From: Nymphaea colorata
Taxonomy: Eukaryota > Streptophyta > Magnoliopsida > Nymphaeales > Nymphaeaceae
Length of the DNA stretch: 64,000 nt
Direction: 5' to 3'
Assembly (NCBI RefSeq): GCF_008831285.2
Contig: NC_045138.2
Location: 9,331,205 to 9,395,204 of the forward strand
Under the pieces are notes generated by a model, which saw only the letters and a list, made by a program, of their open reading frames with translations, was not told the origin of the DNA and did no database searches. Of this stretch, positions 1 to 12,590 are shown piece after piece (positions within the stretch are counted from its first letter, which is position 1; each line of letters begins with the position of its first letter). Made by a program: the position numbers and the translations under genes.

Positions 1-322
1 AATGGAAAAATACGTTTTAACCCATTTTTAACGTTTTTTTTTCATTTTGTCACTTTTTTCACTTTCTTCATTTTTTTCAGTTTTTTTTAATGCCAAACTG
101 TTTTTTTTTTCATTTTCTATTTTTTATTTGTTGCAAATCTGTTTATCTTTTCATGTTTGTGTTACTAGTTTCTAACTTATTTTATTTTTTGCTCATTTTT
201 AGTTTTTAAATTTTTTTAAAAATTTACCGTATTTTTCTTATTTTTTTATTTTTTTCAAGCTCGCCGTATTATACCCGAGAATAACCTTGCCGTTTAAAAC
301 TCCGTGATATTATTTGTAACTT

Positions 323-404
<82 letters not shown>

Positions 405-463
405 GGTGATTTTGTATTTAAAAAATAGCAGATTATAAATTTTTGACGAACTCCAGGCAGAGG
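1..463. repeat. AT-rich flank with long (AT)n microsatellite
   Basis: T-rich, AT-rich sequence without any coding signal. An uninterrupted (AT)n run occupies about 325-402. Nothing else is recognised in this stretch. Confidence 0.8.
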
Positions 464-3189
464 CTGTTAACAGTAGAAATGCTAGTTCTTTTTTATAAAT
501 CCTGTTTCACTTCTTATTTGGTTTAGTAATCAAGTGATGAACCTTGGTTAAAGCATGTAAATTCAAACAGTCGAACAAAGGAACGGAAATTTGACAAAAG
601 TCAATAAGAATGTCAACTTCATTCATGCCATCTCTTATTGTTAGATGTCATGCAGAGTCTGGACGATGCCAAATGTACATGACCTAGAAATTTGACGATT
701 GAAAGCTTCAATCTGATCACATTTTATTTCACTAAAAAAAAGACTTCACTGCTGCAAATAATGTAGGGACTTTCCAAAGTGATAAGAAGAGGTAAGACAG
801 TAAATCTAAAACTCTGAATTGATAGGCCACCAAAAGTTTCAAGGAATCCAATCAATTTGGAAATCCAGTCATAGTTAGAACAGATAAATATAATTATTTA
901 AGCTTTTTACTTAATAAACTTTCAAAAAACCAAAATTTTTAACAATTGCTAGTAATGTGACGTTTGGAAAACTTAAGCATATAGAAAAAGATCAAAATTT
1001 CGACTTTTCCATGGATTTGCAGAAATTTCCAGAATTTCTTTTTTTCTTTTTTTTTGCAAAATATTGTCACAACCAATTTATTGACCAAAGTTTTCAAATC
1101 AATGACTGATTGAAATGTTCCAATGCAAAAGTTCTTAATTTTTGTCTCCTATATATGGGCCTAGTTGTTTCCTAGTAGGAGACGATAAGGGCAACGAGGA
1201 AGAACACAAGTTCATCAGAGGATAAAAACAATAATCCAAACAAATTGTGTAAGAGAGACCCCCAAAACACAGGAAGCCCTGGTACTGGTTGAGTCTTTCG
1301 ATTTCGACGATGGAAACAATAGGCATGATGTAGGAAGAAGCCACCCAAGAATGAAGAATGAAAACATAATCCAAGCCAATAGGGGATTGATCGCATTCCC
1401 AGTCAGCCTTAAAGGGGATTGATTACAAGTTAGCACTCCATCTCAGAGTGGAGTCAGAATTTTTGTCTTTAAACTTCAACCTTTAAAGAACACTCAAAGT
1501 TTAAATTTCAATCTTTAAGGGGCACTTATATGCAAAAAAAGTAAATTTGATGGGCCGGTGTGCCTACAACATTACTCCGCCACTGGATGAGAGCCCAATT
1601 GGAAGTCTTCTCTTTAATTTGGTAGTCTATTATAGCATTCATGGATGAATGGTCTCAAAATTCACCTTTTGAGACACCTTTATCCAGCATATGAGGGTGT
1701 AAGCAGATGCCAAAATGAACGTCTGTGACACTCAAACTCTCTTATTTTGTTTCCGCTTTATTCAATTTTTGACATACCAATACGGATCAGACCAAAGTTC
1801 TTATGCACGCTAATACCTTGTCCTAGATAGGGCGTTATAAACCCCCAATCCGACCCAAACAAATAATAGATGGAATGGATGAAGTTCAGAAAATACAATT
1901 ACATCTCCTCAAACAAGCACGCGACCAAGTCTAAATTTTGTTTTTAGAACATCCGGTGTAAACAAACAATCCAAGGACCGATTGTCACAGGCCATAATGT
2001 TTTTATAAATGTTTACAGAAGACAAATTGATTTTTTTTTCTAAAATGCCAATGATTAAGTTTACATTTCTCTATACAGTAGTGGATCATTAACACTTGCT
2101 CATGCCGTGAGATCTTTCACGATACAGGCACCTCACACCACTTCTGCACACACTTGATACACTTGCAGGGTTATATATGAGCCGAGTAAAAAATGATGTC
2201 GTTCAGCTTCGCTCGAGCTCGAGTTTTGATATATAAAGTTAGCTTTAACTCGATTCGGTAGACCAAGCCACAGCTCGAGCTCGACTCGTTTAAGCTTGTT
2301 TACCAACTCATCATTTGACTTGATTTCTTTCTTTGGTTCTAAGTTTGAAATTACAAAAAAAAACCTAGATAAATGGTTTACTCTAGTTTAATAAAATCAA
2401 GTTTATGTACTTGAACTCGATGTATTTATAATCACGAGTTTTGAGTTAAGCTCGAGCTTAACAGAGCAAAGTCAAGTCGAGCTTGAGTTGGCTCGACTCG
2501 TTTTACAACTCTATCCACTTCACACACACAAATGGACTTGTCCCCTATTTATAATGGTGAACATGTCAGCTGGGGTGGGGAAGCTTTGACCTAAGGATGT
2601 CAATATGTCTGATTTGTAATGGATATCCAAGCAAACTGCTCCAAAAAATTGGGATGAAGAAAAGAAATTTAGTAATCAATTAAAAAAAATCAGATAGGAT
2701 TTGAAATTAAGAAATGACATCCAATTAGATTCAGATTCAAATATGCATAAATATCTGATCCGATACGGATTCAGTTATACAAAAATATCCAATTGAATTC
2801 AGATTCAGATTCAGATTCAGATACACAAAAATATCCAATCAGACCCAGAGCAGACTTAGTTTTAAATAAAATTCTATATTCATGCTTTTATATTTTGTAA
2901 ATCAGCCAGATTGAGTTCAAAATTTTGGATTCAGATTCAAATATAAAAAGAGGATTCGGGTCAGATTCTGATTGTGACATCTAATTTCAGGTTCAGATTA
3001 GGATGAGAAAAAAATGGATTTAGATCAGATTCAAATAATGAAACCTAATTTTGGATGAGGATGAAGATGGGGATGAAACAAAGAAAGTTCTTCTGACAAG
3101 GCATTGGGAAAAGAAATGAGCCAGGAGCAAAAATATTTAAACAACCCTATTTATTTTAGAAAAATGAAAAAGAATTTGTTTATTTTTTG

Positions 3190-3516
3190 TCATTTTTCAA
3201 AAGAAGAAGCCTTTTGTCGTATCCTTTTAAGTCTGGCGTCTACCTCCTTCATGTCCATTCTTACAATTGTAGACTCCCTTGAACATGACAGCCCTATCTC
3301 CATGATCATCACCAACAGATCATTCCAAGCAGCTGATCTTTCAGTTGCAGTACCATTGCTTTCCTTCAGAAGATGACCAACAAACACTCTAGGACCAACT
3401 GTTGTTAGAAACTTGGCTCTCTCTTTCTCTCTCACTTTCTTAACACACCAAGAAAATAGAATCAGAAGAAAAGAAAGACATAGTAAGAAAATAGAATCAG
3501 AAGAAAAGAAAGACAT
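3190..3516 (-). other. Unrecognised open reading frame in the copy-A-specific segment
   Basis: A 108-codon minus-strand frame. About the last 75 codons (from AKFLTTVGPRVFVG) look protein-like, with mixed charge and an amphipathic tail ending in KRIRQKASSFEK. The N-terminal part overlaps the simple tandem repeat at 3,451-3,555 and is probably not coding. I do not recognise a family. It lies in about 800 bp missing from the sister duplication at 8.5-11.4 kb, so it could be an exon fragment carried in by an insertion. It may also be chance. Confidence 0.2.
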
Positions 3517-3555
3517 AGTAAGAAAATAGAATCAGAAGAAAAGAAAGACATAGTA
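3451..3555. repeat. Three perfect copies of a 35-bp tandem repeat
   Basis: Units at 3,451-3,485, 3,486-3,520 and 3,521-3,555 are identical (AGAAAATAGAATCAGAAG...CATAGTA). The lack of divergence indicates recent slippage or unequal crossing over. Confidence 0.9.
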
Positions 3556-4640
3556 AGAACACACAAAGATTTTACGTGGTTTGAAAACAACGTTTTTTTA
3601 CGTCCACACAAAGCTATTTCCACTATGAGAAAAAAATTACAAAGTACAAGCTAAAACGCTGAACAAAGCTATTTCCACAAAATAAAAAATTACATAAATA
3701 CCCTTACAGAAATTAGGGAAGGCTATCAAGTATGGATCAGACTCAACACTCCAACAGCTGTCCCTAAAGCCATTTTGTTTTTAAAAATTTTTGAAAGGGA
3801 CAAAGTGATTTTCTTTTTCTTTTTCTCGACTGCCAAAGAGTAAGTTAATTTGCATTTCTCAAAATCTGGGAGGGTACACTGAACTCATGATAACCAAAGT
3901 GAATTTAAATATGCATAAATATCCAATCCGATATGGATTCAGTTATACAAATGTCCAATTGATTCAGATTCAGGAACACAAAAATATCCAATCAGACCCA
4001 GATCGGACTTAGTTTTAAATAATATTCTATATTCAATGCTCTTATATTTTGTAAATTAGTGAGATTCAGTTCAAAATCTTGGATTCAGATTCAAATATAA
4101 AAATAGGATTCAGATCGGATTCTGATCAGATTAGGATGAGAAAAAAATGGATTTAGATCAGATTCAAATTTTGAAATCTGATTTTGGATGAGGAAAAAAA
4201 TACATTCAGATCAGATTCAGATTGTGGAACCTGATTTCAGATTCAAATTTGGATATGACTTTTTTTTTCACTTGTTTCTGAGCTCGAAACCGACAGATGG
4301 TTAATAATATATTTTATTTCAAATATTTTTCATTTTTATTTTTGTATTTAGGTCCATCGATTTCCAAAAAAAACAAGGTCGGTCGTTCTCTCGAGTCCTC
4401 CCAACTTCTCCAAGGGTATGGGTGACAACTGTTCACGTTGTTCTTAATGAGCAGGTAGCCGAATAACTTCAACTTTTGCCAGCGGCCCAGCAATACCCAA
4501 AATTGGGTACGTACCAGCATGCCGGAGCTTGTGAACATTGAGAAATGGTTCCATATTTGGATTGTGCCCTTTTGGATATGAGTAATTACTTAACTAAATG
4601 TGTATCCGATCTGATATTTATATACATCAGAATCTTATCT

Positions 4641-5002
4641 GAATCCAGTTGGATGTTATTTCTTAATCAGAGATTAAATTTTTTCCCATATATGTTTTTT
4701 TTTTAATGGTTCAATTAGACATGCCATCAGGATGGAAAATGACATTTAAAGTCTATCCATCGTACCAAGTGAATGACGAGGCAGTTCCAATTCTTTTGCT
4801 TACGTTACATGGAAAGGCATGATATCTAGATATAAAGAGGTAGAAAGAGAGAGAAAACATATAATTTTGTGGCAAATTGTAAATGATTTTGCAAAAATTG
4901 TCAAAAACAATAAATGAATACAGAAAACGTATAAGAGAAAGGGAGGAAGGAGTGGTGAGACTCAAAAGAGGAGTTCGAGTTGGTAAGGTGATGTTGGTCA
5001 AG
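4641..5002. other. Spacer downstream of the small three-exon gene
   Basis: AT-rich spacer between the end of copy A and the stop codon of the minus-strand gene. It probably contains that gene's 3' UTR. No repeat or other gene is recognised. Confidence 0.5.
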
Positions 5003-5633
5003 CTAATGTTCCTGATAAGGCTTAGACGCTCCTTTAAGCCAAAACTTCCTTCGAGTGGGATTCGTTAGAGCCACAAAGACGGGTAGCCTTCGCTTGTTGC
5101 AGGCCACATCAGCATTGGGATTGATAACCGCATCCACCATGGCCTCGAATTCCTCCGTCTGAGGCATTATCTTCTTTTCCTCTTCGCTTGGCATCACTCC
5201 TTCAGGTGTGCTTAATCCTTGAGTGCTCACCTTAGGTCTGCTGACCTGCCCAAATGCAGAAGGCACGAATCAATTTTTTGAAAACGTCACCAGTTTCATA
5301 ATTTGTCGCGAAGTATGAATGGTTATCATGCTTCAGTAGGCCTAGTAACAACAGTGTTTTCTTAAACCATACCTTGGGCTTGTTCCTTTGAGGCACCAGT
5401 CGTAGCTCCTTCCCGTGTGCAAACTGCAACCACATAGGTGTGAGAATGAACTATTAGAACCACATATCACATATGCTAGTGCAGATATAACTAAGCAAAT
5501 GCATGCACACACTACCGGCCTCCTATGGAAGAAGTGTTAAAACATGGAAAAAAAAAGCTGAAGCATGTACCTGGTTGTGGTTGGGCATCTTGATGCCTAC
5601 ATCCACCGGAAAGGGAGCTTTCTCTTTATTCAT
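5003..5633 (-). CDS. Small three-exon gene, 118 codons, unknown function
   Basis: Three exons join in frame, all in phase 0: 5,633-5,571 (21 codons), 5,423-5,373 (17 codons) and 5,245-5,003 (80 codons plus TAG). Donors are CAG|GTAC and AAG|GTAT; acceptors are GTTGCAG and GGGCAG. The protein starts MNKEKAPFPVDVGIK. It is basic in the middle (LVPQRNKPK), has an acidic stretch (MPSEEEKKIMPQTEEFEAM) and a conserved-looking C-terminal part (NKRRLPVFVALTNPTRRKFW). No signal peptide or membrane segment is seen, so a soluble protein is inferred. I do not recognise the family. Three consistent introns, no internal stop and codon use unlike the AT-rich surroundings argue for a real gene. It sits between two copies of a segmental duplication and has no neighbour that hints at function. 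A longer gene truncated upstream is possible. Confidence 0.6.
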
Positions 5634-5666
5634 TCTCTGATGTTCTTGACAGAAGATGGACTCTCA

Positions 5667-5673
5667 ATATATA
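5667..5673 (-). promoter_or_regulatory. Possible TATA box of the small gene
   Basis: ATATATA on the minus strand, about 35 nt before the ATG at 5,633. If it is used, the 5' UTR would be only a few bases, which is unusually short. Transcription may start elsewhere. Confidence 0.25.
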
Positions 5674-6084
5674 GAGAACAGGCCAGACCATTTTAGGTAA
5701 GAAAATCATGCAAATCGTGGGTGATAAAGCAAGTGTCAAGAAAAAAGGGATCAGATCTCTTGTCAAAATCTGTTATTGTTATGCAGACTAAATTTTTTTT
5801 GAGAACCCAAAAAAAATGAACATTTATCTATTTCAGCATAAACAGAATTTTAGACCAATTAAAATCGATGAGGCATTCACCATATAATAGCAAGAGGAAG
5901 AAAGTCGTGTGGCACTGACAACTTAAAGAAACAAATTGAAATATCCATTGTGCCTTTATTTAATTTCTTCCAAATTGTAATTGGGAAGCAGCCTTTACCT
6001 TTTTTAGAGCTAGAAATTGTGTATTATCATGATCATGTATACCAAAAATCTTGTAAACCATAACCTTTTTTTTTACTATATATG

Positions 6085-6900
6085 TTGGTCAAAGGAATCA
6101 ATAAAAACAAGTTCTCTCCAGCTTTATCTTTCACTCTTTCTCGGTTTTCTTCTCTTTTCTCATGGTATCAGAGCAAAACGAGAGAGGAAAATCGACTGCT
6201 TCCTTCCATTGACTCCAAAAAGTCCAATCTTTTCCTTCCATTGACTCCAAAAAGTCCAGTCTTTTGTAGAGAGGTTCTTCAGACACCTGGAATTGGAATA
6301 ATCTTCAGACAACAAATCAGTGCCGGCCTTCCTCTCTGCAGCCTGATACACTTTTGTCTCCAGCAAATTCCTTAGGGTCGACTGAATTTCTCTGCTGCGG
6401 ATGTCAGTGACGAGCCCATTGCAGATCCTCACAAATCATATCCAGAAATCTCCTCTCGGCAGCTCCTGTTCTCAGCCTACAGGTTCAGCTGGACAGCAGG
6501 TTCTCTCAACCCTTCACTGAGTCACAAACTCAGGCAGTCATATTTGCTTCTGTTCAAAGGCTTTGGCTTCTTCTGTGATTTAAGATGGCAAAAGAGCGTC
6601 TCCAGCGGAGGAAAGAGGGAGGAAGCAGAATTAGGGGCTGTCGGACTGTAATGAGGTGGTTTTTTTTTTTGGGTGCGCTTTGAGCTATTTCTCTGTTTTA
6701 TCTGAGGAGAGCTTGATGGTGATATTCTTATTATCAAAGCAGAAATTGGTGAAGCCTGCTCCGTTCACGTCGTACGAACACCACCAAGTCGAGATTCATC
6801 GAAGATCTTAAGGGCATCTTTTCCTCTTTCAAACTTGGGTAATTTGGCTGGGGGTAACTTGGGTATTTGATTTATTGACTTAGCATGAGGAAGAACAACT
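6085..6900 (+). mobile_element. Truncated copia-type element: LTR end, primer-binding site and leader
   Basis: TGGTATCAGAGC at 6,163-6,174 is the standard primer-binding site complementary to initiator tRNA-Met in plant Ty1/copia elements. It directly follows an AATAAA-containing, T/C-rich stretch ending in TCTCA, as expected at an LTR end. The downstream leader carries a 30-bp tandem duplication (TTGACTCCAAAAAGTCCA, 6,196-6,256) but no gag, integrase or reverse transcriptase. The upstream LTR border could not be fixed. This is a decayed or non-autonomous copy. Confidence 0.5.
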
Positions 6901-6954
6901 TATGCAAGACAAGTTCCACAGGGACAAATTGTCACCATTCTGAGGTCAGTTCTT

Positions 6955-7690
6955 CAATGCATAGATAAATGGTTTACTCAAGTTCAATGAAATCAATTTT
7001 ATGAAACCCAAACTTGACTGGTTTATAATTGTGAGTTTTGAGTTAAGCTTGAGCTTAACAGAGCAAATTTGTGTCGAGCTTGAGTTGGCTCAACTCGTTT
7101 TACAGCTCTATCCACTTGACACACACAAATGGACTAGTCCCCTGTTTATAATGGTGAGACATGTCAGTTGGAGTGGGAAAGCATGAACCTAAGTCGATAT
7201 ATCAACCTAAGTCGATATGTCTGATTTGAATTGACTGTCCAAGCTAACTGCTCCAAAAACATTTGCATGAAGAAAAGAAATTTACTAATCAACTAAAAAA
7301 TTAGATAGGATTTGAAATTAAGAAATGACATCCGATTAGATTTAGATTCAAATATGCATAAATATCTGACCAGATTCAGATTTAGTTATATAAAAATAAC
7401 CAGTCGAATTCAGATTCACATTCCAATACATGAAAGTATGCGATCAGAACCAGACGGGACTTAATTTAAATAAAAATTCTATATTCAATGCTCTTAACAG
7501 TTTGTAAATCAGCCAGATTCAGTTCAAAATATGGATTCAGATTCAAATTCATATATGAATATAAAAATAGGATTCGGGTTGGATTCTTGTTGTGACATCT
7601 GATTTCATGTTCAGATTATGATGAAAAAAATAGATTTAGATCAGATTCAAATTATGAAATCTGAGTTTGGTCAGTTTTGGATGAGGAAAA
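6955..7690. repeat. Partial third copy of the local duplication
   Basis: Matches about 2,365-3,060 and 10,200-10,900: sequence around AAATGGTTTACTC, then CACACACAAATGGACT, then the GATTCAG/AAATATGCATAAATATC-rich block. It is non-coding and shows the same module present at least three times within 11 kb. Confidence 0.65.
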
Positions 7691-8559
7691 AAAATCAGAT
7701 TCATAAGAACTTAGTACCCAAGATTATAATTGTTAACTTCATAAGGACTTATTATGCAAGATAATTGGGTAATGCATCTTCCCATTTTCACAAAATAAAT
7801 TACATAATTTATATCTATATTAATGTTAGCTTTGCAATATTTTCCAATAGTCCTGCTGTCAATAATTGGTATATGTCTGTTTATATGTGTATTTGTAATC
7901 GTCGCCACCACGAGGTGCGATTTGTGTAGAGTATAAATGAGTTGTGTTCCTGAAACTCAAACTCGATTCACACTGGTACTCTATAATATTTGCCAAAACC
8001 GGTTCACTGAATCACTGGTTTTAACTTTGAGAGCAAAAACAAATTTTCATATCTTATATGAGTTAATGCTTACACGATTTAATGAGTTAACGCTTACATG
8101 AATTAAACGAGTTAATGCTTACACGAGTTAACGCCTAAATGAGTTAAATGGGTTAAACGAGTCAAGTTCGGGCTTGATTTTATGTAGTCGAGTCAAGCTC
8201 CATCATATTATAAGGAGCTTGACTCAAGTTTGAGCCGAGCTCAAGCTCAAGCTCAAGTTTTTTGAGTTGAATCAAGCTTGAGCTGGCTAATCTCAGGTCC
8301 TACTTGTGAAGAAAAAGTCCTACGAATACGAATATGTTGAAAACTGGCAAGGAAATATGTTTTTAAGGGTTGTGAAGAAAAAGTCTTGTTGATGTAATCT
8401 TGGGTGCCAACTAAGTTGCTGGATGTGGAAATAAGAAGTCCTGCAAATTAGAAAAAGTCTCATTGATGTGATCTGCGGCCGAGCCGTAGACACCGAGTGT
8501 GGAAAACAACAAGCGATATCACTTGCTTTTAATGAGCACCAGACTCATTTTTTTTTAAA
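7691..8559. other. Non-coding spacer with GAGTTAA / CAAGCTCAAG-type repeats
   Basis: About 8,060-8,170 carries short imperfect iterations of GAGTTAACGCTTACA. About 8,160-8,290 is rich in GAGTCAAGCTC-like words, as in the duplicated blocks. No coding exon is recognised. Confidence 0.5.
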
Positions 8560-11390
8560 GCCAACAGTAGAAATGCTAGCTCTTTTTCATAAATCCTGTT
8601 TCACCTCTTATTTGGCTTAGTTATCAACTGATCAATTGGTCAAAGCAGGTAATTTTAAACAGTCGAAGAAAGGAACGAAATTTAGACAGAAGTCATTAAG
8701 AATGTCTTCAAGCTATGCAGAATTTGCCAGGTCAATTTTTAAGATATGCAGTTCATTAGCTGATTTATTCATGCCATCTCTTATTGTTGGATGTCATATG
8801 CAAAGTCTGGATGATCCGAAATGTACATGACCTTGGAATTTGATGAATGAAAGCTTCAATCTGATCACATTTTATTTCACTACAGAAATGACGTTTGGAA
8901 AACTTAAGAATGTAGGAAAACAATCAAAATTTCAAATCTCAAAGACTGATTGAAATGTTCCCATGCAAAGGTTCTTAATTTTTGTCTCGTATATATGGGC
9001 CTAGTTGTTTCCAAGTATCAGATGATAAGGGCAACGATCAAGAACAGAAATTCATCAGAGGAGAAAAAGAACAATGAAAATGTATTCCGTAAGAGAGGAA
9101 GACCTGGTACAGGTTGAGTGTTTCGATTTCGACAATGGAAACAATAGGTATGATGTAGGAAGAAGCAGAAGAGACTGTACAAAAAAATGATGAATGAAAT
9201 CATAATCCAAGCCTTAAAGGGAATTGATTACAAGTTAGCACTCCATATCAGAGTGGAGTCAGAAATTTTCTTTAAACTTCAACCTTTAAAGAACACTCTA
9301 AGTATAAATTTCAATCTTCAAGGGGCACTTATATGCAAATAAAGTAAATTTGATGGGCCAGTGTGCCTACAACATTACTCCACCACTGCATCAACCCAAT
9401 TGGAAGTCTTCTCTCAAATTTGGTAGTCTATTATAGCTTTCATGGATGAATGGTCCCAAAATGCACCTTTGAGACACTTTTATCCAGCATATGAGGCACA
9501 TCTGTGGCACTCAACTCTTTTATCTTTTTGTATTTTATTAATTTTTTGAAATACCAATACGGATCGGACCAAAGTTCTTGCGTACGCTTACACCTTGTCC
9601 AAGATGGAGCATTATAGACACCCAATCCAACCCAAACTGATGGATGGAATTCCAAGAATATAATATGTTGTCACAAAAGTACATCTCACAAACAAACAGG
9701 CAACTAAGTATACCTTTTGTTTTCAGGTCAGTTGGATGAAGGGAACTACACCACAGGGATAAATTATCACCACTTTTAAGGTCAGTTGGATGAAGGGAAC
9801 ATCTTATAGGAGAATGATCTCATTATATCCTTTTGAGGGAAGAAGCCACCCAATTGTTTAAACATTCAGCATGAAAAGGCTCGGATACAGTGATAACCAT
9901 TCAACATGAGTGAGTGCTGTCAAAATTAAAACTAAGAAGTGAATCAGTAACACTTGCTCATGCCGTGAGCTCACTACACAGGGACCTCACACCACTTCAG
10001 CACACACCTCCGAGTCAAAATCAAGCTCGTTCAGCCTGGCTCAAGTGTGAGTTCAGCTATGCAAGGTCAGCTTGAATTCCATGCGATAGACCAAGCCACA
10101 CCTTGAGCATGACTCTTTTAAGCTTGTTCACCGACTCCCCATTTGACCCGATTTCTTTTTTTGGTTTTAAGTTTGAACATTTTCAAAAGAATGCCTGAAT
10201 GGTTTACTCAAGTTCAATCAAGTCAATTTTATGAAACTCAAACTTGACTTGTTTATAATCATGACTTTTGAGTTAAGCTTCAGCTTAACAGAGCAAATTC
10301 AAGTCGAGCTTGAGTTGGCTTGACTTGTTTTACAGCTCTATCCACAGGACACACACAAATGGACTCCTCCCCGTTTATAATGGTGAAACATGTCAGTTGG
10401 AGTGGGGAAGCTCCAACCTAAGGATGTCAATATGTGTGATTTGAATTGAATGTAAAAGTCAACTGCTCCAAAAACATTTGGATGAAGAAAATAAATTTAC
10501 TAATCAACTAAAAAATCAGATAGGATTTGAAACTGACATCCGGTTAGATTTAGATTCATATATGCATAAACATCCAAACGGATTCAGATTTAGTTATAAA
10601 AAAATATTCAATCGAATTCAGATTCACATTCCAATATACAAAAGTATCCAATCAGAACCAGTTGTGACTTAATTTAAATAAAAATTTTACATTCAATGCT
10701 CTTAACAGTTTGTAAATAAGCCAGATTCAGTTCAAAATATGGATTCAGATTCAAATTCATATATGAATACAAAAATAGGATTCAGGCTGGATTCTGATTG
10801 TGTCATTTGATTTCAGATTCAGAGTAGGATGAAAAAAACTGGATTTAGAATAGATTCAAATTATGAAATCTGATTTCGGATGAGGAAAAAACTTAGATTC
10901 AGATGAGATTCAGGTCGTGGAATCTGATTTCGGATTCAAATTTGGATATGACTTTTTTTCATTTGCTTGGGAGCTCAACATCGACGGATGGTTAATAATA
11001 TATTTTTATTTGAATCCGATTCATTGGGTATCCCATCCATCTTTGCAGATTTTCCCACTTTTCATTTTCATTTTTTGTATTTAGGTCCATCGATTTTCAA
11101 GAAAAACAAGGTCAGTCATTCTCTCGAGTCCTCCCAACTCCTCCAAGAGTATCGGTGACGACTGTTCACGTTGTCCTTAATGAGAAGTTGCGGAATATTA
11201 CTTCAGCTTCTCCAAGAGTACACCCAAAATTGCGTAACGTACCAGCATGCTAGAGCTTGTGGACATTCAGAAATGGTTCAATATTTGGGTGGCGGCCTTT
11301 TTTTATATAAGTAATTACTGAAAACTAAATCTAAACTGAATCTGTATCCGATCCAATACTTATATATATCAAAATGGTTCCATATATCCA
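8560..11390. repeat. Local segmental duplication, copy B
   Basis: Collinear with copy A at 464-4,640. It lacks the extra segment at 3,080-3,890 and has several other indels. Both copies retain a block (1,130-1,400 and 8,985-9,220) whose minus strand reads as a hydrophobic segment followed by a proline-rich PVPGLP motif. That resembles a membrane anchor and hinge, but neither copy extends into a recognisable enzyme. Confidence 0.7.
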
Positions 11391-11462
11391 TTGACAGCGC
11401 TAACTCCATAAAGCCACGTGTTCTGACGGGGTCATAGTTATTTACGCTCATATCCCACTTGT

Positions 11463-11481
11463 GTATATATATATATATATC

Positions 11482-11528
<47 letters not shown>
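11463..11528. repeat. (TA)n followed by (AG)n microsatellite
   Basis: TA run at about 11,463-11,480, then an AG run at about 11,483-11,528. Simple sequence only. Confidence 0.9.
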
Positions 11529-11530
<2 letters not shown>

Positions 11531-12077
11531 GCAGAGAGATTAAAAAACCTTTAAATGCAGAAGAAATTTATTTTGATTGGATTTGAAGCATCAAAGGTAA
11601 AAAAGGGCAACACCATCGCCAATGTTTTCATAGCCAAGCCATTGCTAGGGATGTCAACGGATCGGATTTGGATCAGATATATCTTTTATCATATCTGATT
11701 TTTCGGATATTCATATATTCGGGTTCGGATATGAATTGGATTCAGATGAAGAAAAGTTTATATCATATCTGAATCTGATTTTAAAATCTATATTTGAATC
11801 CGATCCATATCCGATTAATAAGTTATTTTGAATCTGGTCCGAATCCAAATTTTAGATTATATCTGAATCTGATCCGAACCCGAATTTTAAATCATATCCA
11901 AATCCGATCCGAAACCAACTTGTAAGTTATACCCAAATCCAACTTTTAAGTTATATCCGAATCTGATTTATGACTTTTAAACCATATGTAAATCTGATCC
12001 AAATTCAATTTATGTGTCAAAAATATATAGTAAACACCAAATGAACTACCAATATTAACGTTGGTGATAATGGGAGA

Positions 12078-12111
<34 letters not shown>

Positions 12112-12146
12112 CCAAGTTATCAAAAGCTGTCTTTGGGAGTTCTAGC

Positions 12147-12590
12147 CAAGTTATCAGCCTGCCAAGAGAACAAAAAGTACATAGCAAGAGCAGGTGCTAT
12201 CTCTCAAGTTCTTCATTTATCAGCCAACATCTCTACCCTCATTAGCGAAAGCTGCGCAGTGATCCTTGAACGGCTTGTGGCAAACAGTTGAATTCAATTT
12301 CTTATTGATGGATGTGCTGTTGCTTTAGGCCTGCAACCTATAGTCACCATCTTGCTATGCTTTCTGCAAAATCCAATTTCAAACCATGTGCTTAGGAAGC
12401 TACCTTTAGGGGCATTAGTTGGTGTATGCCATCAAGGGAAGAGTCCGTAAACAAAGCTTTCTCTTATGCTAATGGTATTTCTATTATTCTGCCTCTCCTA
12501 AAAGACTCGAACTATGAAAGATTGAAATCCAAGAAATGGCCATTAACTTGGTGTTCTGCTTCTGTGCTCTGCAAATACTAAAATGAAAAA
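12147..12590 (+). pseudogene. Armadillo-repeat protein gene fragment
   Basis: The frame from 12,147 reads helix-rich ARM-like sequence (KKYIARAGAISQVLHLS, then SCAVILERLVAN) before a TGA. After a frame change it continues with QPIVTILL, LQNP and HVLRK, and later with LLKDSN and MAINLVF. These are the hydrophobic spacings of plant ARM/HEAT repeat proteins. At least two stops or frame changes occur over about 440 bp. There is no start codon, no splice-consistent flank and no neighbouring part of the gene, so this is a dead fragment. It lies inside the inverted-repeat-bounded segment 11,646-15,008 and may have been captured by it. The exact ARM family is not identified. Confidence 0.55.

Larger units (their letters stand above)
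464..4640. repeat. Local segmental duplication, copy A
   Basis: Blocks of this stretch recur in the same order at about 8,560-11,390. Shared landmarks include the start (AACAGTAGAAATGCTAG), a block ending in 'GTGTGCCTACAACATTACTCC', a block around 2,085 (AACACTTGCTCATGCCGTGA), GAGCTCGAGCTT-rich sequence at 2,200-2,500, GATTCAGATTCAG-rich sequence at 2,690-3,050, and the end block at 4,255-4,640. Copy A alone has about 800 bp of extra sequence (3,080-3,890), after which the GATTCAG-rich block is repeated. No protein domain is identified. This looks like a duplicated non-coding or transposon-derived block. Confidence 0.7.

Noticed and set aside
7980-8330. Iterated GAGTTAA and CAAGCTC words considered as a CRISPR-like or regulatory array
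   Set aside because: Irregular spacing and unequal units with no unique spacers, in a plant nuclear context. It is ordinary degenerate repeat sequence.
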